From contig CM043944.1 in assembly GCA_014529385.2 (NCBI GenBank), forward strand, positions 179,538,240 through 179,602,239: 64,000 nucleotides of DNA. Reading direction: 5' to 3'. A model generated the notes under the pieces. It was not told where the DNA came from, made no database searches, and was given only the letters and a program-made list of their open reading frames with translations. This DNA comes from Adiantum capillus-veneris. Lineage: Eukaryota > Streptophyta > Polypodiopsida > Polypodiales > Pteridaceae. Shown in pieces: positions 53,126 through 64,000 of this stretch. Position 1 is the first letter of the stretch. Each line of letters begins with the position of its first letter. The position numbers and the translations under genes were made by a program.

Positions 53126-53990
53126 TCAATAGTACGAGCCTTTAACTTTCATAGCCCATGGCGTGCCCTTCTTGAAGCAAAACAACTCCAAGGCAATCAC
53201 TACAAGCATCACATTGGACCTCAAATGGGTTTGAGAGATTCGGTAGTGTAAGCACATGTTGAGAGATAATCTTTTCTTTCGAAAGCATTGTTCTCCTTGG
53301 AAGACCATGTGTACCTAACGTTTTTCTTTGTTAGGTCATGTAATGGTCCTGCTATTAGTGAGAACTTCTCTATGAAGCCTCTATAGTATGCAGACATACC
53401 TATAAAGATTCTTGAGAGATTATGTGACCTAAATACTGAATCTCTTGTAAGAAAACATCACTTTTCTTTCGATTAACAAAAAGTTTTCTCTCTCTTAGAA
53501 CTTGAAATATTACCTAGAGGTGTTTCTTGTGTTTGTCTAATGAATTAGAGTAGATGATGATATCATCAAAGAACACTGTAGTAAAGGTTTGGTAAGGCCT
53601 GAATAGCTTCTCCATCAAGCATTTGAATGTGGCTGGTGCATTGGTCAAGCAAAAAGGCATGACAATGTATTTGTAAATACCAAACGTAGTTCGAAATGTG
53701 GTCTTTACAATGTCTTGATCAGTTATCCTTATTTGATGATAGCCACTTTTTAGGTCAATCCTACTGAAGTAGGTAGACCCTTGTAGATTATCAAATAGGT
53801 CTTCTACCCGTATAACGGGAAATCTATTCTTGATAATGATCCTATTTAGTGCTCTATAGTCGACACACATACGATATGTGCCATCTTTCTTTTTCACTAG
53901 TAGCACAGGAGAACAAAATGGAGATGAGCTAGGCCTAACCATGCCCTTCTCAACTAACTCATGCACTTGCCGCATAATCTCCTCTTGTTG
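53126..53990 (-). pseudogene. Ty3/gypsy reverse transcriptase, internally deleted (B' copy)
   Basis: Open over 53975-53514 (RQVHELVEKGM to HKKHL) with FFDDIIIYS. Shares the TAG after HKKHL and the deleted connection segment with block B. Unlike block B it has no frameshift before VHELVEKGM. Confidence 0.75.
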
Positions 53991-54152
53991 AGCTTGAGAA
54001 ACTCTATAAGGAGGTTTGTTAGGTGGTGAACTTCTTGGAAGAAGTACAATTGCATGGTCATCATTGCCATGTTTAGGAGGTATCTCACAAGGGATGTTGT
54101 CAATAAAGACATCTTGAAACCCCTTGAGAAAATTGGATAACTCTAATTCCTT

Positions 54153-54707
54153 TTAATTGTGTATATTTTCTTTTGCTAAAACATAAGGTTCATTTTGAGA
54201 ATCTTTAACAAAAATCATGTATATGGAAATAGGGCTCTTTATTGAATTGTTGAAAGATTGTGTATGTACAATGGGTATAGTGTTACCCATTTCCTTAGCA
54301 TCTATATACATATCTTTTTCCCTGAACATAAAGGAGATTCTCCTTTCAGGGAATTTAACATTGGCAGCCATGCAATCAAACCATGGTGCCCCTAGGATTA
54401 CATCCTCATGCTTGAGAGGAGAGATAAAGAAGTCCTCTTTGTCCACATAGCTTTGGACATGGAGCCTCATTTTCCCGCTTAAGGGAGTGACTAAAGCTTC
54501 TTGCCCCTTGAAAGCAATGTTTGCGGGTAGGACATCTCCCATCTCGTAGGCTTGTATGCCTAGCTTGGTGTCCAACTCTATAGATGTAAAATTGTGATTA
54601 GAACTAGGGTCAAAGAGAATAAAAGCATCATGTTCTCTTACCTTTCCCCAAGCATGGCATAGAGGAGATCCTTTGTGATGATTTTTCTCCTCTTGTATTT
54701 CGACCAA
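54153..54707 (-). pseudogene. Ty3/gypsy protease (B' copy)
   Basis: Same as 21101-21652, including the degraded DPSSNHNF loop and the APWFD strand. Confidence 0.7.
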
Positions 54708-56227
54708 GGTAGCTAAGGAGGATCATGGCAGTTGTTCTTTTGGGGACAAGCGCGGTACACATGCCCTTATTTGCCGCACTTGAAACACCGGTTATCCTTG
54801 CAATAACGCTCAAGCTCTTCAGGAGAGAGTTTATTTTTGCCTTTGTAACCTCCCTTCTCCTTAGCTTTGCTGGAATTGCGCTTAGGAGACTTTTGGACAT
54901 TGTCCTTCCCCTTAGGCTCATTGGAACCCTTGTTTTTAGGGGGCTTAGAATTCCTATTAGCCCCTGTTTGGAAATTGATTTGAGAGGACACCATAGTATG
55001 ATGTATTTCCGCCGATATGGTGTGTGGCCTGTGGGAGTTGACATACTCTGCCATTTCTTCGGTTAAGCCCGCACAAAATTCCTGCTTTTGCTCTCCAAAA
55101 TTCAACCTTTTTTCAAGACAGTGGCTTTGAGTTGTAGGTCCCAAAACTTGTCTACATATTTGTGGATGGATTCATAGGGAGAGAGCTTCAAGATTCTCCA
55201 TTCGGTGAGTACTTTGTCTTTGGCATCGGTGGTTAAAAACTGCTTCATAATGGAAGCTCTTAAATCTTTCCATGTTTGTGGATCTTCACATTTGGCTCTT
55301 AGGCTAGACCACCATTTTTGGGCGGACTTTTGAAAGTGCAAAGCTACATGGCATAGCTTAGAGGACTCCGTGAAGCCCTCATCTCCGAGCGCCACATCAA
55401 ATTGTTGGATAAAGGCCAAGACTTTGTCTGTAGCACCAAAAGTGCCATCGTAGCTAAGGAAAGAGATGCTCTTCCCTCCCTCTTTGAACTTCTTCAGCTT
55501 TGATGACCTCTTCCATGCGGCATAGGATTTCCTATGGCCTCTTCTTTTTGATGGTTCAAAGGTTGCACCATCACTTTCTTCAAAAGATGAAGAATTTTAG
55601 GAAGATGCAGAAGAGGGTGACCTCTTTCTTGCCTTTTTCTTTCCTTGATCTTTGTTGTCTTCACCAATCACTGTCATAAGAGGAAGAGGATGAAGAAGAT
55701 GGAGAAGAGGGTTTCCTCTTTCTCGCCTTTTCTTCTCTTGCTTTTTGTCATCCCTCTTTGAAGTATGGTGTGGAGAAGTATGTGATGGTCTTATGCATGT
55801 TGGAGGCAATGGAAAGCATTTAGCCCGCCGTCTTCGTGGAGCCATCTCTATTGAGGTGGTGGGAGACTCACTTCTTTATCGTTCCTTTGGTAGAGGCTCT
55901 CGAGTTCTCCTTTGAGAAGGAGATGCGTCATCAAGGAGCAAATTTCCGAGCCCTTCATAGTGATCCTCTTCTTCTTCCCAAATCGAAGAGAGACCTCTTT
56001 TGTAAGTCTTGCAAGGAGGCTTCCTAGGTGCTCTCTCGTCATGGTGGGGATCTTGGAGAATCCCATGGTCACGAAGCTGCCATTGCACTTCACTATGGAT
56101 TGCCCATGGCTTATTGAAGCCTAGAAACAAGATAGTTAACAAGCATTGGGGCATCATTAGTAGCTTGCTCATTAGCAAAATCAAAGTTATCAACATTAAT
56201 TTCACTCTCTTTACTATTTTCAGCCAT
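54708..56227 (-). pseudogene. Ty3/gypsy gag (B' copy)
   Basis: Starts at ATG 56227-56225. Same stops and the same zinc-knuckle TAA as block B. The Ser/Lys linker (55590-55790) differs by small indels between copies. Confidence 0.75.
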
Positions 56228-56595
56228 TCTAACAACTTCTAGGTGTAAACTTTCTAGTTGTACTTTGGCACTTCAAGCCCTAGTTGCTACTATACCAGTG
56301 GCTTGAATACCATTAATTGCAAGGAATAGAAGAGAGGGTCATTCAACACCAAAACAACACCGACTCTTGTCAACCTTCTAATAGCTCAATAGTGGTTAAG
56401 CCGTAGGCAAGCGCCATAGGACTCCACTATTAAGACCATAGCTCTTGACGGTGATGCCCTGTTAACTGCACAAAGGCAAGCGCACTGCAAGTCTAAAAAA
56501 TCCCTATTCTACTTACTCACATGCAATTAATAGTACCAACCATTGATAGATAGCTTGAGGACCTCCCTTCTTGAGCAAGAAAAGAGAAACCTTGT

Positions 56596-56607
56596 GCTCT
56601 GATACCA
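56596..56607 (-). other. Primer-binding site (B' copy)
   Basis: TGGTATCAGAGC on the minus strand, counterpart of 19204-19215. Confidence 0.85.
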
Positions 56608-56608
56608 A

Positions 56609-57876
56609 TGTAACATTTACTAGTCTAGTAACTTGTGTGTAGCGGAAAATAGCATGAGCATGGTCAGCATTTCATTAGAATAGATTCCTAATGAGAATAA
56701 CAAGAGTGCTTGGGTGGAGAGAGCAACAAAAAGCATAACACCTAGTTAGATAGCATGAACAATACTTCAAAAGAGTGAGAAATTAAGCAAATGACAACAG
56801 TTGAGGACTAGATTTCGGTCCCCCCTCCAAAAGGCTTTCTATTATGGTTTTTCCCATCAAGAGAGACATTTTACAATACAATACTTTGTTTTCCTTAAAT
56901 TCTAGCTAGTGTAATGAAGATGGAAACTTCATGCACTAAGAAAAATACTTATCGAACACAACATCAATTCCCTCACGGTCTCAGACCCAAGACCTCACAC
57001 ATCTTTGAAGATGGTGAGAGCTAGCGGGGTATAAGAGTAGATCTAGAGGAAGAAGGAGTATTCTTACAAGAAAGATGTACATCTCCTCACATAATCACTC
57101 ATGAATATTAGCATATCTTAGCTTAGTGATTAGCATGGTAGAGGATATGAGCATGCATTGAAGCTTGGCTCTTGGTTGGATTTGCATCACAAAGCCAAGA
57201 GTTGTTGGTGTAGGCCTCCCTTCTCACAAGCTTGGAGTAGGTGATAAGCTTTCCATTAAATCTTGAGAAGGAGAGAGGGTATTCTTACTCCACACATGAG
57301 CTAGTGTGAGTGTGTAGGTGATAATGCCTTTGAAAAATCAGCCCCCTCTCTCTCTTGGTCAACCCCTCTTGCTAGCATCCTATTGGTCCTCCCCAGGCTT
57401 AGCCAATGATAATTAAGCAGCATAAGTGATAGCCTTCTGACATGTGTCCCCCTTTCCCATTTTGTGAGAGATTTAGGTAATTAATAAATGCAACTAAACT
57501 CTCATTGGACCCCTTTGCCTCCTGGCCAATAGGAATCAGGCAAGCCATTTGGCTGCTGAATGCTCATTGGACCCCTTGGGAAACTGTCCAATAGTCTTCT
57601 AGAGAGATTAACTCCCATTGGTTCTTTTATTAAGTGTTTTTAAATTAATTAAACTAGATTTACTCTAGCCTAATTCTCATTGGTCCACCTCCAAGGCCAT
57701 CCAATAGGATTTGAGTACACCTTGAGGGCATCTAGGCTAGGGAGCTGACATGTGTCCCTCATTCACTTTGTGTAAAGGGAGCTTGTGTGTGTGTGTGTGT
57801 GTGTGAGTTTCTCTCTCCTCCCCTACTTGCAAGGATCGCCCCCTCCTATGTAGGGATTGATAAAGACTTTTTGTGA
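56609..57876 (-). repeat. 5' LTR with CCAAT array (B' copy)
   Basis: Counterpart of 17923-19202. The nine CCAAT/ATTGG boxes lie at 57382, 57403, 57504, 57526, 57566, 57588, 57617, 57679 and 57701. Confidence 0.5.
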
Positions 57877-58169
57877 CACACACTAAGCACCCAATTTCCC
57901 TAGCGTTTGACCTTTGGAGACACCTTTGAATTTTGGAACCTTAGCATTTTGGAACTCTTAATGGGCTACACCTTAGGGTCTTTTAATCCCTATTGCTGCA
58001 CATTGCTATTTTGCAGATGGGCCCCCCTTTGGATCCCTATTTTCCCTCCTTTGGATCCCTACCAATATTCTAGCTTTTTCTCCCCTGGCACTTCCCCATA
58101 TTAAATGATCATTTAGGAGAATTAGATATAATTTCTTATTATGACACTTACTCCAGGCCTGAATCCTCT

Positions 58170-60290
58170 TTGATGATGTGGGTAAGATCACCGATGTCCA
58201 ACTCTTGGGAAGAGGGTACTATTAGATAGAGTTCAAGTGTCTAGAGATGACATCTAAGGTGATTTCAATGAGCCTGCTTTGTATCCAAGGAGCTCAAGCC
58301 TACTTCAGACGATGGCATCATGGTTTTGACCAGACTATAAATGTGCTTGAGGAGGAGGTCGATTTGCCTATCTCGGTTTTCTTCTTAGGCATGAGGAGAG
58401 AGTACCTTCCTCTTCTCCCCATGTTTGAGACAATTTTGGAGTCTCTGCACACTGTAGCTTTAATTGTGTGTGGCCAAGGCCATGAGTTTACCTACTGTCT
58501 AGGTTCTTGTTCAAGGCACACACTCCCTCCCGAAGATGATACTTCTACCTTGTGTGAGTAGGGGTTGGATCAAACACAATGTGGAGTATTTGGGTCTCCT
58601 AAAATAGTGCTTCATTTGTAGACAAATGGGCCACTTGCCAAAGGCCTCAACACACGCTAGGGATCATACAACTGAAAATTGGCAGCAGGTGCCTATTGGT
58701 CACGGTGGTTGCAATCGACAGGGACAAGCTTGCTACACTACTCCCCCTCGTGGCCAACCTCTTGCAACTTAGCAACATTAGGTTCCGACAGGGACCTTTT
58801 TGACCCCCTTCAGCAAGACCCCCAGAGGAGACTCGGTCCTCTTCAACTCCTCCCCCTCCTCCTCCCTCAAACACTGCCGCTTTTCCTCCCTCGTCTCCCC
58901 CCCCCCCACCTCGTCCACCTTCATCTGCACCTCCCACTTCTCCTCTCTCGCGGGTGGGGCACTCAGCCTCATCTTCCAACCCCACTGCTACTCCTCCTCA
59001 GATGCAGGGTATTAGACACACGTCAATAGCAAGGTGCTCTCTTGGTGATGCTTTCTCCCGAGCCGTGTGGCTTGGGAGGGACAGCCCCATCTGAGGCTGC
59101 TGCTTCTGGGTCAGACTTCCCCTTTTGATGTAGTCCCTCAAGGTTTTACTAGCTTTGACATTTGCAGACAATGGGACCTCTTTGAATATAGTCTCATGCG
59201 ATTCCTCTCCCACCACCGGGAGGAGGCTTGCTTTCCAGTCCACGTGCTCTTTTTAGCTCAAGGCAATGAGTCTTTGGATCCATTGGTAGGTTTCTCCTTT
59301 CCGCCGTGCGGCAAGGACCCTACAGAGCGGACCCTTCACACAGCTCTTGGCTAGCTCTAGATCTAGGCCACTGAGTTCTCACACCACACAGGGGACCTAG
59401 GGGTGAAAAACCCGGTATAGACACTTTGGCCTTCAACCAAGTTCAACGTGACACTGTTGCATGTAGCAAGTTGCAGGCACATTGTGGTGATTTGTTTGAT
59501 GACACTCATATCCCTCCATGCTATGTATTTGTACATGAGGATTCTTCGACAGAGGATGTAGCCCTATGGGCTGCATGCTTGGCGTGGGCCTGGGTGGGAC
59601 AGTCACTCCAAACGTGCTTTTCTAGAGGTTGCTCGGATATGGATTACTCCCCTTTCAATACAACCTCAAAGATAGCAAGGTTGGCTAGTATTGCAACATC
59701 TATTTTCTGTCATTGAGCCCATGAGAATTGTCTCATGGAAGTGCATGGATTAGGTGGTCCCCAATTTCAATGTCAGATGGGTCAATTGCATCAGGAGATT
59801 CATCGATGCCTGTGAGTGGTGAGATTGATATTCCTATGTTGTAGGAGTATCATCTGTGTGAGATCCGCATTAGACATGTTGGTCAATTTTGCATGGTCGC
59901 TATGAGGTGTTTTGGTGAGCTCTATTTGGACCTTGAGGTATCGAGGGCGGGGTATATATGACTATTGTGGATTCTTGAAAGGAGGCCATTGTGGGCAAAG
60001 GTATTATTGTGCCAAGTAGAGCTCAGTGGGTTACTATATAGATTCAAGGTTTCCTCATGGGTTTCCTGAACATTTACACGCCCAATGTGGCAAGTGCATG
60101 TGATGAGTTTTGGTCTCATGTTGTTGAGTCTTTGCCGCATGTAGAGAAATGGTGTGCTAGGGGGGACTTCAACATGTTGGAGGACCCCTCTCACAGGATA
60201 GGAGGTGGCCATGCTTTAGTGCATGGGGTGGAGTTGGCAGCTTGGGATCGGCTATGTATGACTATGGGGGTTTTTTATGTTTAGCAACAC
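58170..60290 (+). pseudogene. LINE fragment: ORF1 and endonuclease start (B' copy)
   Basis: Plus-strand counterpart of 15515-17640. ORF1 domain at 58247-58561, zinc knuckle CFICRQMGHLPKAS at about 58608-58649, a low-complexity Pro/Ser-rich linker (58800-59015), then endonuclease: LQEYHLCEIRIRHVGQF near 59845-59895 and GFLNIYTPNVASACDEFW to ARGDFNMLEDPSHRIGG at 60057-60284 (GDFN active-site strand). It ends before the RT. Confidence 0.7.
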
Positions 60291-61019
60291 TCAGGTTTTG
60301 TGAGAACTGTCAAAAGAAAAGAACAGACTGAACAGATTTTAAGCACTTCAATAAAAACTAAATTGAAAGAGAGAGCACATGCAACACAAAGTGGAGGAAT
60401 TCTACCCCAAAGAGTATTGGCCCCAAACCTTGGCTCCCCTTTTGGTATTTCTTTATATTACATCAAAAGAGTACAAGCCGGTACTCCATCCTCTGCTCCT
60501 TCTCCCAGAAGAGGGCCAGAGAATGAGCCCTAGCCTCATATTTAAAGGACCTTGGCCATTAAAAGCAGTTTACATGAAAAGCTTTAAATTCAAAACCAAC
60601 TAGTCCAAAAAGCATATGGCCCGAAAAGCAGCCATCACAATCTACAAAACTTTGTACAATCTACCACGTCAGCAAGCTAGTGCAAGGTGCAAAAATCCAT
60701 ACAATCTACCACATCAACAGATTAGCATGAACTATGGAAATCTGTACATCTACTGCTTTTTCTTCTTCATTTAGAGTTTAGGCCCTGGGTCAACATCTGC
60801 AAGTTGGTTCCGTTCTTCAGTGGCTTGATACGCAACAATTTAAGACAAAATATCACAAAACTACTGACGTGTCAATTCACTGAAGAACAAACAATAATAG
60901 AAGAAGAAGTCCTACCAACTTATGGGACCCCGTATGATGGGGCCCAAGTGACATAAAGAAATTAAAATAAATCTAGACCCTCACACACACACAAAAGATA
61001 GCATAGAAATTGATGACAT
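60291..61019. other. Non-coding repeat fragments (B' copy)
   Basis: Inverted counterpart of 14787-15514. Holds the repeat related to block C (about 60345-60610) and a pair of inverted TTCTTCAGTG/CACTGAAGAAC words at 60813 and 60877. Confidence 0.45.
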
Positions 61020-61215
61020 TTGAAAGGGGGAATGGGGGAACATGCTCGGCACAAACAAAAGGGCCTCTCTATAGCTCAGGGTATCCACAACACCCCTATC
61101 CTTTTGGAAAACACCTTCAAAACAACACTGCACACTAGGAGACCACTGCCTGCTCGATTTCCACTATTCTCACACTCCACAAACCCACCACACCAAGCGT
61201 ACCTACTACCAGGGC

Positions 61216-61521
61216 ATGTATCTACCCTTACACACGCTAGTGCAGCTCAAAAATGTTGACTCATGGAAAGGCTCATTGTTGCAGGTGTATGGCAGTAGGC
61301 AATGTCGCAACAATGTGCTTGAGCCTGTGTCGGGCACCAAGTGTCACAGGTACCGTTGGATGTGTATGCTAAGTGGGCCATTTAACAGGCCAGACATGGT
61401 GCAAAAGATTTGCGAGTCAGAATGCTTGAAGATGCACGAAAATTTTTGTGAGGCATCGTACATTGTGGCAAGGGAGGAGAATATCAACGAGGTGATCTCT
61501 TTGGTGTTCAAAGTGCTGTGA
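61216..61521 (+). CDS. Uncharacterised 101-aa Cys-rich open frame (B' copy)
   Basis: Counterpart of 14281-14586; unrecognised. The frame is also open for several codons upstream of the Met (TYYQG), so the start is uncertain. Confidence 0.25.
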   Translation: MYLPLHTLVQLKNVDSWKGSLLQVYGSRQCRNNVLEPVSGTKCHRYRWMCMLSGPFNRPDMVQKICESECLKMHENFCEASYIVAREENINEVISLVFKVL

Positions 61522-62287
61522 GACACTGATTGTCGGCAATTGGAGGCGGTTCGATGATCTTAATTTGCGAGTGAATGCTTGCCATATCAAGGTTTTTTTT
61601 TTTTTAAAGGAACATATGTTTGTTGTAGAGAATTCAAAAAAGAAGGTATGGCCGCGAGCTGCAGCCTGCATGAGGAGAAAAGTACGCCATCTGCCTGGTT
61701 CTGCATGGGAATGAGCTGCCAAGTGGGCTTGCATGGGAAAGAGAGACGGAATGGCCAAAGATAGGTAGGGCCGCCATTGCAATAGAAGGCAGCCGCGGGG
61801 TGGCCAGATAGTAAAAGCTAGGAGGGGACCAAGAAGGCGGGGGGGGGCAACAGAGAGGAGCCAAGAGGACCGAGGACAGTTCTCCAGACAGAGATGAAGG
61901 AAGATCAAGTGACGGGGCTGTAGCAAGGAAGGGCCACGTACCACCATCAAAGGGTGGAGAAGAGATTGATGCATGCCGTGAGGGGGTTGGAACGCTACAG
62001 AGAGGGTCCTAGAACAAGCACACAAGGAAGAAGAGCCACGAAGTGCTGGCTGTTGTAAGGTAGAGGATGAGTGGGAGCACCGATTGCTAGAAGGCCGTGA
62101 GGAGCGGCATAACAGGTAGGGAGACCACCTGGGTGTCGGGCATGAGCTACAAGGAGCTGCGAGGGTCGCTGACTCCACGGTGTAGATCAAAAGGGAGTAC
62201 GAGGTAGGTATATTATATACTGGGTGTTTTTTCCATTTCCCCCTTCCCATCAGTGGTGCCCCCACTGAGGATATACTGATTGCTCAA

Positions 62288-63134
62288 GTGATGGCGTGGT
62301 GCAGTAATATGGTGCCAGATTTTGAGTTGGTGCTCTCAGGTGAACAGGATGCTAAATATTGGATCTCAGATGTAGAGCTCTGGATGTTGTCGATGTGGAT
62401 GGTGACCGATGAAGCCAAGGCAAAGGCTGTGCCGCTGGTGATGCGAGGGAAAGTCAAAGCTTGGTTCGAGGGGTTGGAAGTTCTTGATCGGCAATCATGG
62501 AAGGTGATTCGAGCTTGATTTGTCAAAGATTTCTAGCAAAGGCTTTAAACTGCAGAAAAGTGGATTCTCAATTAAAGGCATTAAAGCAAGATGTGTCTGA
62601 AGACTTCAGTGTGTTTCTAACCAAGTTTGAAGATATTTGGAAGCAACTAGCTGCTGCTACCCAGCTGCAAAGTGGATATGTTTTCAAGATCTAGAGGTTC
62701 ATGGCGTGCTTGCATCCGAGGATTAGAGACAACGTGGAAGCCGATGCGGATACCTATGAAGACATGGTCTATCTGGCAAAGATCAAAAGTAGATAGGTTA
62801 AGCGAAAATTGAAGTTGGGCGTGTTGAAGCCAATAGATTCTATGCCTGTTGTTGCGGAGATAGCCAAGTATTCGTTGGTCCAACCAACGATGTTTCCAAG
62901 TGTTTGAAGTGCAAGGTCTGTTGAGTAAGGCCTACTGTTGACTATGTTGCTTGGAGATTTCTAGTTTTTGATGTGCATGTATTGAGGGTGGACGAGCTTG
63001 TCAATGAGGAGAAGCTCCAGATTGCGGTGAGCCAAAATGCCGGAGCGATAGCAGATATGGAGGTTCCGATGTGGATTGAAGAGTTAAAGCCTGTTCTTGT
63101 GGAAAGTTTGTATGAAAACATAGCAGAATGCAAT
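62288..63134 (+). pseudogene. Retrotransposon gag-like protein crossing the B'/D boundary
   Basis: Capsid-like core VPDFELVLSGEQDAKYWISDVE, VMRGKVKAWFEGLEVLD, FVKDFLAKALNCRKVDSQLKALKQDVSEDFSVFLTKFEDIWKQL, then, after TAG at 62692, RFMACLHPRIRDNVEADADTYEDMVYLAKIKSR and a second TAG at 62794. GKVKAWFEGL and LHPRIRDNV are the typical mid and late Gag motifs. Beyond 62926 frames of similar character continue (AGAIADMEVPMWIEELKPVLVESLYENIAECN) to TAG at 63135-63137. Two frameshifts (near 62515 and 62930) and amber stops. No zinc knuckle seen. Confidence 0.55.
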
Positions 63135-63137
63135 TAG

Positions 63138-64000
63138 GTTGCAGATACCAAGGATTCAAAAGCTGATGAAGAAAGTGACCAAAGCTGTGGTGATGGTCAA
63201 GCTTTTGTGGAACAGCGGACGAATGAAGATGCAGATATGCAGTCGGTATATGATGCCTATGATGATGAATATACAAGCTCGAGTAGTTGGGAGACAAGCG
63301 AAGAGGATGGAGCATATGAGTCCACATCCTATGGCAAGGGGACGGAGTCTGATGAGCCTGAGCTGGTAAAGGTAAAGTTTCCCTCTTATGTGTATGATCA
63401 TATGGTAGTAGCCCATGTGCAAGAAGAGCAGGTGCTCAAAGAATAGCAGGATGCAGGTGAAGAGCCAGTTTTCAAAGACCAGGGGGTTGGGCAACCATCT
63501 CTCGTTCCTTGTGATGGTCAGGGCATATTGACTGAAGAAGAATGTCTTGATGAAGATGATTGGGGATTTGATGAGCCGGTGGCCGATGTTGATGACAAGA
63601 CGCAGATTTTCATTGCTAAAGCAATGGCGAGGATACAGGATATGCAAGGTTGTGTGCCTGATCCAGTGACGTTTGAAGCACCTACAGATGAAGTGGCTAT
63701 GCAAGCGCCGCTATGCCAATTGTTGCAGGTTGTTTTTCTTGAAGACAGGGATACTATGGACGAGTCTTTAGCCGATGGCTGGGGAACACAGGATACGGAA
63801 GCTGTGTAGGGTGTACAGGCTTGTTTTGGGTGGGAAAATGATTCATGCATGCAGTTTTTTGAAGGATGGTGTTATCGAGCTTTACAGGAATGGTTGGCTT
63901 ACAAATTTATAGGTGCAAAGCAGGGGTGGTGTGCATATGCTTTACAGATGGATGATGATGAGCAATACCATATCTTTGGTCTAGGTGGAGTTTACACTAT
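63138..64000 (+). pseudogene. Acidic open frame of unknown function, continuing past window end
   Basis: Unrecognised. The frame after TAG 63135 stays open except for TAG at 63444-63446 and TAG at 63807-63809, and continues to the window end, over 280 codons. It is strongly acidic (ADMQSVYDAYDDEYTSS, SSWETSEEDGAYE, ECLDEDDWGFDEP) with an aromatic C-terminal part (ACFGWENDSCMQFFEGW, GWCAYALQMDDDEQY). It directly follows a gag-like region in the same frame, so it may be part of the same retroelement polyprotein. Three amber stops with no other stop type in this frame is notable. Confidence 0.4.

Larger units (their letters stand above)
50326..62926 (-). repeat. Inverted block B' (12.6 kb)
   Basis: Reverse complement of 12879-25683. 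About 204 bp shorter, nearly all in the copia leader around 50890-51050. Both edges lie inside continuous features (copia gag on the left, gag-like frame on the right), so this is taken as the ancestral copy. Confidence 0.95.

Noticed and set aside
61417-62265. 282-codon open frame on the minus strand in B'
   Set aside because: Ser/Leu/Pro-rich, no recognisable domain, runs through the antisense of a gag leader and of the 101-codon frame, and is broken in the other copy by a homopolymer change.

Overview
The window is a retrotransposon-dense piece of a large plant nuclear genome. Everything recognisable is eukaryotic: Ty3/gypsy elements including a chromodomain type, Ty1/copia, an L1-type LINE with an APE-like endonuclease, plant-style primer-binding sites (TGGTATCAGAGC-like and GGCGCCGTTGC-like), a TTAA-flanked terminal-inverted-repeat transposon, microsatellites, and a decayed DEAD-box helicase copy. 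I see no intact host gene, no tRNA or rRNA gene and no bacterial-style gene organisation. A seed-free or other large-genome land plant is plausible, but the sequence does not fix the species.

The dominant feature is a very large recent rearrangement. Block A (631-12875) recurs in direct orientation as A' (25687-37909). Block B (12879-25683) recurs inverted as B' (50326-62926). Block C (37910-50325) is single-copy here. The order is P(1-630)-A-B(inverted)-A'-C-B'-D(62927-64000). Reading frames cross P/A, and a TSD-bounded copia element crosses C/B', so those joins look ancestral. The A/B and B/A' joins look new. This is the DUP-NORMAL-INVERTED/DUP pattern known from replication template switching, unless it is an assembly error.

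Block A holds: a plus-strand Ty3/gypsy gag split by a 1.33-kb piggyBac-like element (829-2160); a small LTR-like repeat; minisatellites; a minus-strand gag (4020-4607) with its own LTR and PBS; a minus-strand Ty3/gypsy polyprotein (about 10250 to 5259) of an unusual lineage with a DHG protease and FLDD reverse transcriptase; a roughly 200-bp inverted repeat around that polyprotein; a plus-strand protease-like fragment; and a 0.7-kb LTR-like segment with a long GA tract.

Block B holds (plus-strand sense): an antisense gag fragment, an antisense LINE fragment, a Ty3/gypsy element (LTR about 17923-19202, PBS, gag, protease, RT, integrase) whose LTR carries a phased CCAAT-box array, then the LTR, PBS and start of gag of a copia element. 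Block C holds: short tandem repeats, a decayed DEAD-box helicase sitting directly upstream of an LTR-like sequence, a decayed chromodomain-bearing Ty3/gypsy element on the plus strand, and most of a 4.85-kb copia element on the minus strand (46467-51317, TSD CAAAT) that runs into B'. Block D continues a gag-like protein into an acidic open frame.

The coding regions are relics. Premature stops are shared by duplicate copies and fall where Gln or Arg codons are expected, consistent with cytosine deamination before the duplication. Most one-base frameshifts are private to one copy and so arose after it, or are sequencing errors. No genes here form a working host pathway; the functional relations are those within each transposon (gag, protease, RT/RNase H, integrase, LTR).
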